Positions 17,162 to 26,306 of a stretch of DNA of 64,000 nucleotides are shown here, one piece after another. A program made the position numbers and the translations under genes. Source of the DNA: Rhizobium sp. 18065 (lineage in GTDB: Bacteria; Pseudomonadota; Alphaproteobacteria; Rhizobiales; Rhizobiaceae); NCBI RefSeq assembly GCF_902706095.1, contig NZ_CACSJP010000008.1, positions 1 through 64,000 on the forward strand, in the 5' to 3' direction. The notes below the pieces were generated by a model. It ran no database searches. It had not been told where the DNA came from and saw only the letters and a list, made by a program, of their open reading frames with translations. How positions within the stretch are numbered: the stretch's first letter is position 1; each line of letters begins with the position of its first letter.

Positions 17162-17263
17162 TGTTTTACCCTCCCTGTATTGGTGACGCGGATCATAGTG
17201 CCTCGCCATGGCTTGTCAGCCAGCAAAATTCCAATCTCAACGCCCGGTGGAGAAAATTCCTCT

Positions 17264-17277
17264 TTGATCAAGGTCAA
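17264..17277 (+). promoter_or_regulatory. FNR/FixK-type anaerobox upstream of DUF6455 gene
   Basis: TTGATCAAGGTCAA matches the rhizobial FnrN/FixK consensus TTGAT-N4-(A/G)TCAA. It lies 51 bp before the DUF6455 start. If centred at -41.5, transcription would start near 17312 and GATCAT (17300-17305) would be the -10. The divergent metY starts 102 bp away and is the less likely target. Confidence 0.65.
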
Positions 17278-17328
17278 GGCGGACCATGGCGACCGATGGG
17301 ATCATCGTTGCAGCCAACGGAGATATCC

Positions 17329-17760
17329 ATGACACTTGCCATCGCAGAGCCAATCTGCCAGTCGCTGACCCAGATTTTGTCGTGGTTTGCCAAGAGTTTC
17401 GAAGCCTCGGCCGAAGCCGACATTCTTGCAGCCATGGACGAGAAGGACATCATGGCTCTGGCCGAGGATTGCGGTATATCGCCAGACCAGCTTCTGGTGC
17501 TGCTCAAGGCTGGCCCGCATGGCGCCGATGAAATGCCGCAGATGATGCGGGCACTCAACATCGATCCAGCGGAAGTCGAGTTGCGCATGCGCAAGCTGTT
17601 TCGCCACATGCAGACAACCTGCGCGGCTTGTGGCGCCAAGGACCAGTGTCGGCGAGACCTCGTCCATGCCGTGGCGGATCAATCCTTCATGGACTATTGC
17701 GGCAATGCGGAAACGCTGAACGCGCTTCGGGCCGATCCCGATCTGCTGACGGAACGCTAA
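17329..17760 (+). CDS. DUF6455 family protein behind an anaerobox
   Basis: A 143-residue cytoplasmic protein. The N-terminal 45 residues are helical. A central DUF-like segment (DIMALAEDCGISPDQLLVLLKAGP) precedes a C-terminal cluster CAACGAKDQCRRDL with further Cys (MDYCGNAETL). The Cys spacing could bind a metal, but this is not established. No function is known to me. GGAG lies 5 nt before the ATG. The FNR/FixK box upstream suggests induction by low oxygen. It converges on a CoA-binding protein with 4 bp between stops. Confidence 0.8.
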   Translation: MTLAIAEPICQSLTQILSWFAKSFEASAEADILAAMDEKDIMALAEDCGISPDQLLVLLKAGPHGADEMPQMMRALNIDPAEVELRMRKLFRHMQTTCAACGAKDQCRRDLVHAVADQSFMDYCGNAETLNALRADPDLLTER

Positions 17761-17764
17761 ACCT

Positions 17765-18196
17765 TCAAAGACCGAGGCGCGGGATCTCAATGGCCGGGCA
17801 CCGGTCCATGACCACCGTGATACCCGCCTCTTCGGCAGGTTCAACAGCAACATCATCGCGCACCGAAAGCTGCCCCCAGATCACCTGCGGCCGCGTCTTC
17901 AGCGCCAGCGCTTCCGCGACCACCTCGCCGAGGAATTCCGGCGCCCGGAATACGTCGATCATGTCGATTTCGTCAGGAATGTCAGAAAGCCTGGCATACA
18001 CTTTCTGTCCCAGGATCTCCTTGCCGGCCTGCCCCGGATTGACGGGGATGACGGTGTAACCCCGCGACAGCAGATATTGCATGACGCCGAAGCTCGGGCG
18101 ATCTGCCTTTGGGGACGCGCCGACCAGAGCAATCGTGCGGGTTTCCTGCAAGATTTCGGCAATATCGTCATCATTATAGTGGTCATGATCAGTCAT
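17765..18196 (-). CDS. CoA-binding domain protein (YccU-like), copy 1
   Basis: A 143-residue single Rossmann-like CoA-binding domain, with TIALVGASPKADRPSFGVMQYLLSRGY near the N terminus, VIPVNPGQAGKEILGQKVYARLSDIP and the C-terminal VIWGQLSVRDD...VVMDRCPAIE. Members resemble the CoA-binding module of succinyl-CoA synthetase-type enzymes; the cellular role of the stand-alone form is poorly known. The ATG at 18194-18196 follows AGGAATGCGCC. A paralogue (18700-19176) lies 0.5 kb away in the same orientation. Confidence 0.85.
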   Translation of the reverse strand: MTDHDHYNDDDIAEILQETRTIALVGASPKADRPSFGVMQYLLSRGYTVIPVNPGQAGKEILGQKVYARLSDIPDEIDMIDVFRAPEFLGEVVAEALALKTRPQVIWGQLSVRDDVAVEPAEEAGITVVMDRCPAIEIPRLGL

Positions 18197-18337
18197 GGCG
18201 CATTCCTGAACTGGTTCCGTTTCCATTCAGCACTACATGGGGATGAGGGACGCAACAACAAGATGCGAAAGCCCTGTGGACCGGAGACCCGACCCGCACC
18301 GGCGCCATGGAAATCTTGATTTGACGAGGTGATAGGC

Positions 18338-18679
18338 ATGTTCATGAAACGATTTTCTGTGGCGCTTCTGGTGCTCGGCGCAGCGTCGCCGGCATTGGCC
18401 ATTTCGCGTTACAATTCCCTGTCGCTGACCTGCGAGGGCGCACGAGAAAAGGTGATCAACGAAGGCGCTGCGATCCTGCGTTATCCGTCGACCCGGGTGA
18501 AGGGCATGACACTCTATGACCGCTACGTGACGCGCAACGAGCAATGCGACGCGCACGAATATGCCGAACGGTCCTATGTGCCGACGCGTGACAATCCGCG
18601 TTGCCCTGTCCTCAATTGCCAGACCTATGATCCGGTGACCGGCAACGGCATCTTCGGCAAGCCGCGCATCCGCTTCTGA
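18338..18679 (+). CDS. Small secreted cysteine-containing protein, unknown
   Basis: A 113-residue protein with a clear signal peptide (MKRFSVALLVLGAASPALA). The mature part has four cysteines (LTCEGA, EQCDAH, PRCPVLNC) that could pair in the periplasm, and ends TGNGIFGKPRIRF. GAGG lies 8 nt before the ATG at 18338; a second ATG at 18344 is possible. I recognise no family. It lies between two minus-strand CoA-binding genes but is transcribed oppositely. Confidence 0.75.
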   Translation: MFMKRFSVALLVLGAASPALAISRYNSLSLTCEGAREKVINEGAAILRYPSTRVKGMTLYDRYVTRNEQCDAHEYAERSYVPTRDNPRCPVLNCQTYDPVTGNGIFGKPRIRF

Positions 18680-18699
18680 TATGCCCGGATGGCCAGCGT

Positions 18700-19176
18700 T
18701 CACGCCGCATGGGCCGAACGGTCGCCCGGACCGTGCGGCTGATGGGTCAGCTCGTAAACCAGGGGGTATTCGCTGACGAGCGAGCGGTCCATGACCATCT
18801 TGACACCTGCCGCTTCCGCCTTGGTGGCCGCGGCATCATCGCGCACCCCGAGCTGGCCCCAGATGGCGTGGGGTCGCGGCGTGAGAGCGAGCACCTGGTC
18901 AACGACCGCATCGAGATGTTGCGCGTGACGAAACACATCGACAAGATCGATTGGCTCTGGAATATCGGCGAGCGTTGCGTAGATCCTCTGACCTAGCAGG
19001 GTTTCTCCGGCATGCGTGGGATTGACCGGAAAGACACGGTATCCCTTGCCGAGCAGGAAGCCGCAGATCCAGTGGCTCGGACGGTGGTCGCTGGTCGAGG
19101 CGCCAACCACCGCGACCGTTCGCGACGAGGTCAGGATTTCCGACAGATAGGCATTCACATAGGCGTCGTGGTTCAT
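18700..19176 (-). CDS. CoA-binding domain protein (YccU-like), copy 2
   Basis: A 158-residue paralogue of the protein at 17765-18196. It has TVAVVGASTSDHRPSHWICGFLLGKGYRVFPVNPTHAGETLLGQRIYATLADIPEPIDLVDVFR and AIWGQLGVRDDAAATKAEAAGVKMVMDR. The ATG at 19174-19176 follows GGAGGAGAGAGCC. The paralogues share the core motif order and the IWGQL/VMDR end but differ elsewhere, so the duplication is not recent. Function unknown beyond probable CoA or nucleotide binding. Confidence 0.85.
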   Translation of the reverse strand: MNHDAYVNAYLSEILTSSRTVAVVGASTSDHRPSHWICGFLLGKGYRVFPVNPTHAGETLLGQRIYATLADIPEPIDLVDVFRHAQHLDAVVDQVLALTPRPHAIWGQLGVRDDAAATKAEAAGVKMVMDRSLVSEYPLVYELTHQPHGPGDRSAHAA

Positions 19177-19293
19177 GGCTCTCTCCTCCCGACCCATTGC
19201 TGGGCCTGCCAATATACCGTCCCCATGCTCCCGAGACTGTTATAGTCCAGGTTCGTTAAGCAGGCCTCGCCACGATCATTAAAATGCCGACGA

Positions 19294-19725
19294 TTATTCC
19301 GGCAAAACCAGATGACCATGCTCGTCGAACGGAAAGAAAGGATTGTGGGCGATCTCCCACAGATGACCATCCGGGTCGGCAACATAGGCCGAGTAGCCAC
19401 CCCAGAACACCTTTTCGGGCGCCTTGACCACGGTCGCTCCACAAGACACTGCGAATTTCACCACCGCATCAACGCCTATGTCGCTGGCGACGTTGTAGGC
19501 CAGCGTTATTCCGGAAAAGCCGCCTGGGGCGTTTTCGACGCGGGCGTCCTCGGCCAGCGACTGGCGCGCAAACAGCCCAAGCACGATACCTTTGAGCTGG
19601 ATAAACGTGACATCGTCATTGGATGCCGACGATCTCGACCAACCTAGCCGTTGATAGAATTCCGTGCTGCGTGCGACGTCGGCAACGCCGAGCGTGATGA
19701 GGGAAATTCGACGTTCAAGCGACAT
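19294..19725 (-). CDS. VOC family (glyoxalase/bleomycin-resistance fold) protein
   Basis: A 143-residue protein with the paired beta-alpha-beta-beta-beta repeats of the vicinal oxygen chelate superfamily. It starts SLITLGVADVARSTEFYQRLGW and ends WGGYSAYVADPDGHLWEIAHNP, where the Glu of WEI is a typical metal ligand. Reaction unknown. The ATG at 19723-19725 has GGAG at 6 nt and is preferred to the in-frame ATG two codons upstream, which overlaps that site. Confidence 0.85.
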   Translation of the reverse strand: MSLERRISLITLGVADVARSTEFYQRLGWSRSSASNDDVTFIQLKGIVLGLFARQSLAEDARVENAPGGFSGITLAYNVASDIGVDAVVKFAVSCGATVVKAPEKVFWGGYSAYVADPDGHLWEIAHNPFFPFDEHGHLVLPE

Positions 19726-20100
19726 GCACATCTCCGCAAAATGTCGCCTGCCGATACGTTCGGTTTATGTTTTCATTATGTTCATGTACATATTAGCGTC
19801 ATCACAGGTTGCGACTTTGTATGTAATACAATCTTTCCAATTTCAGTCAGATTTTGTGCATTTGCACTCGCGATGAACATTTTTCGGTCTCAAGCATGCA
19901 CAAAGATGGTTGCTGGCGAACGCTCCATGGACGAAATGCGGCCACAGCGCGACGAAGATTTTTGCCGCAGCATCGCGATTTGGGGCATTCGGCTGGCGAA
20001 ACACTCGAAAAAACACGTCGCCGGATGGGGTAAAATAATACCCCACACCTAAGTCATTGATTTCGTTGACGTGAATGCTGCAGCCAGCATGAGCAACATC
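19726..20100. other. AT-rich intergenic region left of rplM
   Basis: Together with the leader this is part of a 530-bp gap. Positions 19760-19870 are clearly more AT-rich than the surroundings. A short inverted repeat GGGGTA/TACCCC occurs near 20028-20045. Overlapping ORFs of 133 codons (+) and 109 codons (-) have no domain, no Shine-Dalgarno and atypical composition, so I do not call them genes. Confidence 0.5.
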
Positions 20101-20129
20101 TTGACCGCGTTTTCGATGCAGATTATACA
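20101..20129 (+). promoter_or_regulatory. Promoter of rplM-rpsI
   Basis: TTGACC (20101-20106), a 17-nt spacer and TATACA (20124-20129): a strong sigma-70-type promoter. Transcription would start near 20136 and give a leader of about 120 nt. Confidence 0.75.
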
Positions 20130-20141
20130 CCGCCACAGATC

Positions 20142-20228
20142 GCGGCCCCTCGGGACCGCTTTCTTTTTGCATTTTTCGGAATGCGACCCAAGCAACAAGA
20201 AACGCCCGATCGTCCTCTCTCAGGACGA
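20142..20228 (+). promoter_or_regulatory. Structured leader of rplM with terminator-like hairpin
   Basis: Directly after the inferred start site, GCGG-CCC-CTC-GGG-A-CCGC (20142-20159) folds with one bulge and is followed by TTTCTTTTTG, the layout of an intrinsic terminator. A second perfect 7-bp hairpin (TCGTCCT 20210-20216, AGGACGA 20222-20228) lies 27 nt before the rplM ATG. Attenuation or autogenous control is possible but not shown. Confidence 0.45.
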
Positions 20229-20255
20229 CCAGGGATCAAGCTGAAAGAGACCTCA

Positions 20256-20720
20256 ATGTCTACCTTCGTTCAGAAGCCTGCAGAGGTGGAGAAGAAGTGG
20301 ATCATCATCGACGCCGAAGGGCTCGTTGTTGGTCGCCTCGCCACCATTATCGCCACGCACCTGCGCGGCAAGCACAAGGCCACCTATACACCTCACGTTG
20401 ATGATGGCGACAATGTCATCGTGGTCAACGCCGAGAAGGTTGTTCTTACCGGCAAGAAGTATTCGGACAAGACCTACTACTGGCACACCGGTTATCCGGG
20501 TGGCATCAAGGAACGTACTGCCCGCCAGATCATCGAAGGCCGCTTCCCGGAGCGCGTTCTCGAGAAGGCTGTCGAGCGTATGATCCCGCGCGGCCCGCTC
20601 GGCCGTCGCCAGATGAAGAACCTGCGCGTCTACGCCGGCTCCAACCATCCGCATGAAGCCCAGCAGCCCGTCGCTCTCGACGTCGCTTCGCTGAACAGCA
20701 AGAACACAAGGAGCGCCTGA
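20256..20720 (+). CDS. rplM: 50S ribosomal protein L13
   Basis: A 154-residue ribosomal protein. It starts [33 protein letters not shown] and has the [17 protein letters not shown] and [13 protein letters not shown] segments typical of L13, an early-assembly protein of the large subunit. The ATG at 20256 is preferred over an in-frame extension from 20181, which runs through the leader hairpin. It is cotranscribed with rpsI, which begins 2 nt after its stop. Confidence 0.98.
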   Translation: MSTFVQKPAEVEKKWIIIDAEGLVVGRLATIIATHLRGKHKATYTPHVDDGDNVIVVNAEKVVLTGKKYSDKTYYWHTGYPGGIKERTARQIIEGRFPERVLEKAVERMIPRGPLGRRQMKNLRVYAGSNHPHEAQQPVALDVASLNSKNTRSA

Positions 20721-20722
20721 TA

Positions 20723-21187
20723 ATGGCCGATCTTTCTTCCCTGAAGGACCTTGCCCCGGCACAGGACGCAGCTCCGGCTCACGTCCGCAAGGTCGACTCG
20801 CTGGGTCGCTCCTACGCCACCGGCAAGCGCAAGAACGCCGTCGCCCGCGTCTGGGTCAAGCCGGGCACCGGCAAGATCACGATCAACGGCCGCGAATTCC
20901 GCACCTACTTCGCCCGTCCGGTCCTGCAGATGGTTCTGCAGCAGCCGATCGTCGCAGCTGCCCGTGATGGCCAGTTCGACATCATCGCGACCGTCGCCGG
21001 CGGCGGTCTGTCCGGCCAGGCTGGTGCAGTTCGTCACGGTCTCTCGAAGGCCCTCACCTACTTCGAACCGGGCCTGCGTCCGGTCCTGAAGAAGGGTGGC
21101 TTCCTGACCCGCGACAGCCGCGTCGTCGAGCGTAAGAAGTACGGTAAGGCCAAGGCCCGCCGTTCGTTCCAGTTCTCCAAGCGTTAA
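20723..21187 (+). CDS. rpsI: 30S ribosomal protein S9
   Basis: A 154-residue protein with the conserved [27 protein letters not shown] core, [13 protein letters not shown] and the C-terminal [16 protein letters not shown] tail that reaches the P-site tRNA. The first 24 residues ([24 protein letters not shown]) are the N-terminal extension usual in rhizobia. It is coupled to rplM (2-nt gap, AAGGAGCGCC before the ATG). Confidence 0.98.
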   Translation: MADLSSLKDLAPAQDAAPAHVRKVDSLGRSYATGKRKNAVARVWVKPGTGKITINGREFRTYFARPVLQMVLQQPIVAAARDGQFDIIATVAGGGLSGQAGAVRHGLSKALTYFEPGLRPVLKKGGFLTRDSRVVERKKYGKAKARRSFQFSKR

Positions 21188-21214
21188 TCGCTGGATCACC
21201 GGAAACGGAAAATC

Positions 21215-21242
21215 AAGGCGGGGCTTCGGCTCCGCCTTTTTT
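21215..21242 (+). terminator. Terminator of rplM-rpsI
   Basis: A 7-bp stem (AAGGCGG 21215-21221, CCGCCTT 21232-21238) with internal GGCTTCGGCT, followed by a run of six T, 30 nt past the rpsI stop. Confidence 0.9.
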
Positions 21243-21347
21243 CGTTGGGAAACTCGCAACGCCGTCACCGTTGACTTCCTTCACATTGCGCCCCGACGCG
21301 CCTCATTCTAGTTTGTGCCCAAACACCGCAGTTGGAGAGACTTTCGC

Positions 21348-22301
21348 ATGGCGAGCAAATCGATAGACAACGCCTTTACCTCCAAGGCCGTGCGCGGAGC
21401 TGCTACCGATCCGACCTATGCCGGCGCCCTGTCCTTCATGCGCCGCCAGTATTCCAAGGTGCTGGAGGATGTCGATGCCGTCGTGCTCGGCATTCCCTTC
21501 GACGCCGCCGTTTCCAACCGTCCCGGCGCCCGCTTCGGCCCGCAGGCGATCCGGCGCGCTTCCGCGATCTTCGACAATGATCCGCAATATCCGTTTGCCC
21601 GCGACCTGTTCGAGCAGATGGCGGTAATCGACTATGGCGATGTGCTGCTCGACTACGGCAATCACCAGGAGACGCCCGGCCTGATCGAGCAGGAAGCCAC
21701 CAAGATCCTCGCTTCCGGCGCCTATCTGCTCGGTCTCGGCGGCGATCATTTCGTCACCTGGCCGCTGCTCAAGGCCCATGCAGCCAAACATGGGCCGCTG
21801 GCGCTGGTGCATTTCGATGCGCATCAGGACACCTGGGACGACGACGGCAAGCGTATCGACCACGGCTCATTTGTCTGCCGCGCGGTGCGCGAAGGCGTCA
21901 TCGATCCGGCCCATTCGATCCAGATCGGCATCCGCACCGAAGCGCCGGAGGATTTCGGTATCAGGATCCTGCACGGCTATACTGTCGAGGACCTCAGCGC
22001 CCAGCAGATTGCCGACCAGATCCTTGCCCATGTCGGCGATCGGCCGGCCTATCTGACCTTCGACATCGACTGCCTCGATCCGGCCTATGCGCCGGGCACC
22101 GGAACGCCGGTGGCGGGCGGCCCCTCCTCGGCCAAGATGTTGGCGGTCTTGCGCAAGCTCGGCAGCCTCGACATTCGCGGTTCCGACATCGTCGAAGTGG
22201 CGCCAGCCTACGACCATGCCGATATCACCGCCATTGCCGGTGCGACGGTCGCGATGTATATGCTGGGGCTCAGGGCGGAACGACTGGCTGCCAGCCGTTA
22301 A
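21348..22301 (+). CDS. speB: Agmatinase (ureohydrolase family)
   Basis: A 317-residue binuclear manganese enzyme. The metal ligands are in LGGDHFVTW, VHFDAHQDTWDD and FDIDCLDPAYAPGTGTPVAGG. It hydrolyses agmatine to putrescine and urea; arginase or guanidinobutyrase activity cannot be excluded from motifs alone, although position next to argC fits arginine and polyamine metabolism. The ATG at 21348 follows TTGGAGAGAC; an 11-codon upstream extension is not supported. Confidence 0.88.
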   Translation: MASKSIDNAFTSKAVRGAATDPTYAGALSFMRRQYSKVLEDVDAVVLGIPFDAAVSNRPGARFGPQAIRRASAIFDNDPQYPFARDLFEQMAVIDYGDVLLDYGNHQETPGLIEQEATKILASGAYLLGLGGDHFVTWPLLKAHAAKHGPLALVHFDAHQDTWDDDGKRIDHGSFVCRAVREGVIDPAHSIQIGIRTEAPEDFGIRILHGYTVEDLSAQQIADQILAHVGDRPAYLTFDIDCLDPAYAPGTGTPVAGGPSSAKMLAVLRKLGSLDIRGSDIVEVAPAYDHADITAIAGATVAMYMLGLRAERLAASR

Positions 22302-22372
22302 GAAACTGAATCATGCAGCGGATAAAGTGATTCCGCCAGGCTTGGTAACCTTCTGAATTTATGGATAAAGAC

Positions 22373-23305
22373 ATGAGCGCGAAAATCTTCATCGACGGCG
22401 AACACGGAACCACGGGACTGCAGATCCGCACCCGCATGGCCGGCCGCCGCGATGTGACGCTGCTGTCGATCCCCGAAGCGGAACGGCGCAATGCCGCCAT
22501 GCGCGAAGACCTGCTGAACGGCGCCGACATCGCCATCCTCTGCCTGCCGGACGATGCGTCCAGGGAGGCAGTCGCCATGCTGTCTGGCAACAACAAGGTG
22601 CGGATCATCGACACGTCGACGGCTTACCGGGTCGCGCCGGACTGGGCCTATGGTTTCGCGGAAATGGACAAGGCGCAGGGCGACAAGATCAAGTCGGCAC
22701 GCTGCGTCGCCAATCCGGGCTGCTACCCGACCGGCGCCATCGGCCTGATCCGGCCGCTTCGCGCCGCCGGCATCCTTCCGGACGGCTATCCTGTCTCGGT
22801 CAACGCCGTGTCAGGCTATACCGGCGGCGGCAAGCAGATGATCGCCCAGATGGAAGATGTGAACCATCCCGAACATCTGGCCGCCAACAATTTCCTCTAT
22901 GGCCTGCCGCTCAAGCACAAGCATGTGCCGGAGATGACCATTCATGGTCAACTCGACCGTGCACCGCTGTTTGCCCCATCGGTCGGTCGCTTCGCGCAAG
23001 GCATGATCGTCCAGGTGCCGCTGTTCATCGACGACCTCACTGCAGGCACCTCGGTCGAGAGAATCCATACCGCGCTGGTATCGCACTATGCCGGTCAGGA
23101 GATCGTGTCGGTCGTGCCGCTTTCCGACAGTGCAAAGCTTGCCCGCGTCGATGCGGAAGAACTGGTCGGCCAGGACACGATGAAGCTCTATGTCTTCGGC
23201 ACTCCGGGCGGCGCGCATGTCAACCTCGTGGCCGTGCTCGACAATCTCGGCAAGGGCGCCTCGGGCGCTGCCGTGCAGAACATGGACCTGATGCTGTCCA
23301 CCTGA
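22373..23305 (+). CDS. argC: N-acetyl-gamma-glutamyl-phosphate reductase, type 2
   Basis: A 310-residue NADPH enzyme for the third step of arginine synthesis. It has [18 protein letters not shown], the catalytic Cys in [11 protein letters not shown], and the short type-2 architecture. The ATG at 22373 is preceded by GGATAAAGAC; the in-frame ATG 12 nt upstream has no site. It lies 71 bp after speB on the same strand and is followed by a strong terminator. Confidence 0.96.
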   Translation: MSAKIFIDGEHGTTGLQIRTRMAGRRDVTLLSIPEAERRNAAMREDLLNGADIAILCLPDDASREAVAMLSGNNKVRIIDTSTAYRVAPDWAYGFAEMDKAQGDKIKSARCVANPGCYPTGAIGLIRPLRAAGILPDGYPVSVNAVSGYTGGGKQMIAQMEDVNHPEHLAANNFLYGLPLKHKHVPEMTIHGQLDRAPLFAPSVGRFAQGMIVQVPLFIDDLTAGTSVERIHTALVSHYAGQEIVSVVPLSDSAKLARVDAEELVGQDTMKLYVFGTPGGAHVNLVAVLDNLGKGASGAAVQNMDLMLST

Positions 23306-23368
23306 GACGGTTCAGCGCAGGGAATGGTTTCTGCGTCTTCCGTTTAAAAGTACACGCCGATTGAATGA

Positions 23369-23405
23369 CGTCCACCCGATCGAAAGTCCGGTGGACGCTT
23401 TTTTC
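23369..23405 (+). terminator. Terminator of argC
   Basis: An 8-bp stem (CGTCCACC 23369-23376, GGTGGACG 23390-23397) followed by a run of seven T. Confidence 0.9.
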
Positions 23406-23447
23406 TACTCTGGCAGGCGTTGTTCGATCCATCGCCGCCGCTGGCCA

Positions 23448-24551
23448 TCAATCCCTGAATTCCAGAACCAGAGGCTTGACCAGCTCGCCGTAGAAGCCGC
23501 GCCAATGGGCGATCGCGAAGGCTAGCACCACCAATGCGCCGCCTTGGTGGCTGAGGCCGGCATGCAGGGGGACCTGGGTGACCAGGGTGACGATGCCGAT
23601 TACGGCCTGAATGGCCACGAGGGCAAACAGTACAACGCTGCGGCGGGCGTGGGTGGTGTCGGCATTGGCCTTGAGCGACCGCAGCATGTGCAGCAAGGCG
23701 GCGGCAAACAGCAGATACGCGCCGAGCCGGTGGACGAACTGAACGGTCTTCGGGTTTTCGAACAGGTTGATCCACCATGGCTGCTGGACGAACAGGTCAC
23801 CGGGTATCACCGCCCCGTCCATCAGGGGCCAGGTGTTGTAGGAAAAGCCTGCATCCAGACCGGCGACCAGGGCGCCGAGATAGATCTGGAAAATCGTCAG
23901 GGCAACGAGGATGCCGGCAAACCGGCGCGAGCCGATGGTCGGCGCCCTGTCCTTGCTATGCGGGGTGAGGCTGCGCATGATCCAGACACAGCCGGAGAAA
24001 ATCAGACAGGCGATGATCAAGTGCGTGGCGAGGCGGTACTGGCTGACATCGACACGTTCGCTCAGGCCCGACGACACCATCCACCAGCCGATGAAGCCCT
24101 GGAAGCCGCCGAGAGCCAAAAGACCGACCAGAGGCAGACGCAACTGCCGTTCGATGCGACCGGTCAGCCAGAAGAACAGCAGCGGCAAGGCAAATACCAA
24201 GCCGATCAGGCGCGCCAGAAGACGATGTCCCCATTCCCACCAGAAAATGGTCTTGAACTCGTCCAGCGTCATGCCCTGGTTGATCTGCTGGTATTCCGGA
24301 ATGCGCTGATAAAGCTGGAATTCCTCCTCCCATTCGGTGATGGAAAGCGGAGGGATGGCGCCGTGGATCGGCTTCCACTCGGTGATCGACAGGCCTGAAT
24401 CGGTCAGCCGCGTCGCGCCGCCGACCAGCACGAGACAGAAGAGCGTTGCAATGACGACGCCGAGCCAGATCCGGATCGCCAGCCGATTGGCTTCCACCCG
24501 TTTGATTTGCCGGCGGATATCCACCTCGGCTCCGCTCATCGCAACTGTCAT
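23448..24551 (-). CDS. ctaA: Heme A synthase (COX15/CtaA)
   Basis: A 367-residue inner-membrane protein with eight hydrophobic segments that oxidises heme O to heme A for cytochrome aa3 oxidase. Characteristic segments are [56 protein letters not shown] and the two heme-ligand His regions ([26 protein letters not shown]). The ATG has GAGGATTGACGA upstream. It is transcribed opposite to argC and DUF2842. Confidence 0.96.
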   Translation of the reverse strand: MTVAMSGAEVDIRRQIKRVEANRLAIRIWLGVVIATLFCLVLVGGATRLTDSGLSITEWKPIHGAIPPLSITEWEEEFQLYQRIPEYQQINQGMTLDEFKTIFWWEWGHRLLARLIGLVFALPLLFFWLTGRIERQLRLPLVGLLALGGFQGFIGWWMVSSGLSERVDVSQYRLATHLIIACLIFSGCVWIMRSLTPHSKDRAPTIGSRRFAGILVALTIFQIYLGALVAGLDAGFSYNTWPLMDGAVIPGDLFVQQPWWINLFENPKTVQFVHRLGAYLLFAAALLHMLRSLKANADTTHARRSVVLFALVAIQAVIGIVTLVTQVPLHAGLSHQGGALVVLAFAIAHWRGFYGELVKPLVLEFRD

Positions 24552-24699
24552 TCGTCAATCCTCTTTTCGAGATTTGCCTCGCTTGGACTGTTGATTTGCA
24601 TCAGTTGGGCGTGCAAAACAACCCCGGCCGTTTGCGGCAAGCGGTCGCGTCAGTACGCGCCCAGACCGACGTTTCAGACGGAAGCAAAAAGGATACGAC

Positions 24700-24909
24700 A
24701 TGCCCATCAGACTGCGCAAATTCATCGGCACTGTTCTGATCATCATCCTGGTGCTTGTCTATGCGCTGCTTGCAACGACGATCGCGACGGCAATGCTTGC
24801 GACGTCGCCGTGGTGGATACACGTGCTCTATTTCACTCTTTCGGGCGTGTTGTGGATCCTGCCGGCCATGCTGATCATCCGGTGGATGGCCGGGCCGATC
24901 CAGAAGTAA
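24700..24909 (+). CDS. DUF2842 small membrane protein
   Basis: A 69-residue protein with two transmembrane segments (residues about 8-30 and 38-62) joined by TSPWWIHVLYF, the DUF2842 layout. The ATG follows AAAAGGATACGAC. It often accompanies ctaA in rhizobia and may serve cytochrome oxidase biogenesis, but no role is established. Confidence 0.85.
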   Translation: MPIRLRKFIGTVLIIILVLVYALLATTIATAMLATSPWWIHVLYFTLSGVLWILPAMLIIRWMAGPIQK

Positions 24910-25040
24910 GCCGGGTGCCGCATTAACCCGATGTTCACCGCGTTCACCGGCAAGCTCACCGCAATCCCATCTCGATAACCGAATATTGCCAATCGGCGAC
25001 TAGCCTGTTCCCCAGTATCGGTCGGGACGGGAGACAGCGC

Positions 25041-26294
25041 GTGCATGCATTGCGGCCAGAGACAACGGCAGGGACTGCGGCAGTAGCGGAGGCCGGTGTG
25101 GCCAACGCAGCCCCTCTGCGTCTGACGCTCAGCGTGCACAATTCGATGTCCACCGTCGAGCGCGACTGGCGGCTCCTCGAAGCGGATCCGCGCAATTCCC
25201 TGCATCAGGGCTATGACTGGTGTTCGGCGTGGGTGAAAACCCATGGCCATCCTCTCGCCATCGTCGAGGGTCGCATCGATGGCGTGCTGGCGTTTCTGCT
25301 GCCCCTGGAGATCCAGCGACTGCACATGGTCCGCTGCGCCCAATTCATCGCCACGCGCTTCACCAATTTCAACAGCGGCATTTTCTCTGCCGATTTCCGC
25401 GCGAAAGCTGCCGCCTTGCCGTCAGCCGAGATCGCAGCTGAAATCGCGGGCGCTCTGCGCGCAGCGCTGTCCGACCGGGCGGATCTGATCAGCCTCGGCA
25501 ACATACCGCTTGAATGGCGCGGCGAACGCCATCCTCTTGCCGATCTCGCGACAGTCGAAAACCAGAACCATGCTTTCCAGCTGCCGCTGGGCGCGGACAT
25601 GGAGCAGACCATCGCACCGCTCAATGCCAAGCGGCGGCGCAAGAAATATCGCGTGCAGATCCGTAAAATGGAGAGTGCGGGCGGCTTTGAACATGTCCAG
25701 GCACGATCAGCACGCGACAAGGCGGAACTGCTTGAGCTGTTCTTCGTCCAGAAGGCTGCCCGGTTCAAGGCCTTTGGCCTGCCGAATGTGTTTCAGGCGC
25801 CTGAGACCCAAGCCTTCTTTCATCTGCTTCTCGAACTCGACCGCGGTGGCTCGGATGTTCCGCTCGAATTGCATGCCATTCGGCTGAAGGGTGAACACGA
25901 TGGCAAGATTGCCGCCATTGCCGGTCTTTCGCGCAAGGGCGATCATGTCATCTGCCAGTTCGGCTCCATCGACGACACGCTGGTTCCGGAGGCAAGCCCC
26001 GGTGAATTGCTGTTCTGGCTGGTGATCGAGCGCAGTTGTCGCAATGGTGCTGCACTGTTTGATTTCGGCGTGGGAGACCAGGATTACAAGCGAAGCTGGT
26101 GTACCCAGGAGACCGTGCATCACGACATCCTGATGCCACTGACATCAACCGGCCGCCTCGCCGCGTTGGCACAGCGCGGCGTGACGCGAACCAAGGCGGC
26201 GATCAAGGGAAATGCGCATCTCTATGGCCTGCTCCAACGTCTGCGCGCGCAGGCGACGACAGCCCCGGGCAAATCCGCGGATGCCGACGATTGA
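25041..26294 (+). CDS. GNAT/BioF2-like acyltransferase of the polysaccharide locus
   Basis: A 417-residue protein of the CelD/BcsL (Acetyltransf_6) family: two tandem GNAT-like folds without the usual acetyl-CoA P-loop signature. The second half contains KRRRKKYRVQIRKMESAGGF and ELLFWLVIERSCRNGAALFDFGVGDQDYKRSW. It uses a GTG start with GGGAGACAGCGC before it. Such proteins accompany exopolysaccharide loci and may acylate the sugar or a lipid carrier. It opens the six-gene surface polysaccharide region and converges on the Wzc-like gene (12 bp between stops). Confidence 0.82.
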   Translation: MHALRPETTAGTAAVAEAGVANAAPLRLTLSVHNSMSTVERDWRLLEADPRNSLHQGYDWCSAWVKTHGHPLAIVEGRIDGVLAFLLPLEIQRLHMVRCAQFIATRFTNFNSGIFSADFRAKAAALPSAEIAAEIAGALRAALSDRADLISLGNIPLEWRGERHPLADLATVENQNHAFQLPLGADMEQTIAPLNAKRRRKKYRVQIRKMESAGGFEHVQARSARDKAELLELFFVQKAARFKAFGLPNVFQAPETQAFFHLLLELDRGGSDVPLELHAIRLKGEHDGKIAAIAGLSRKGDHVICQFGSIDDTLVPEASPGELLFWLVIERSCRNGAALFDFGVGDQDYKRSWCTQETVHHDILMPLTSTGRLAALAQRGVTRTKAAIKGNAHLYGLLQRLRAQATTAPGKSADADD

Positions 26295-26306
26295 ACATAC
26301 GCCTGA

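Noticed and set aside
17162..17263. SAM-II riboswitch expected before metY
   Set aside because: I searched the metY leader for the conserved SAM-II pseudoknot blocks and did not find them.
19651..20052. 133-codon plus-strand ORF and opposing 109-codon ORF left of rplM
   Set aside because: No ribosome binding site, no domain, AT-rich part likely non-coding.
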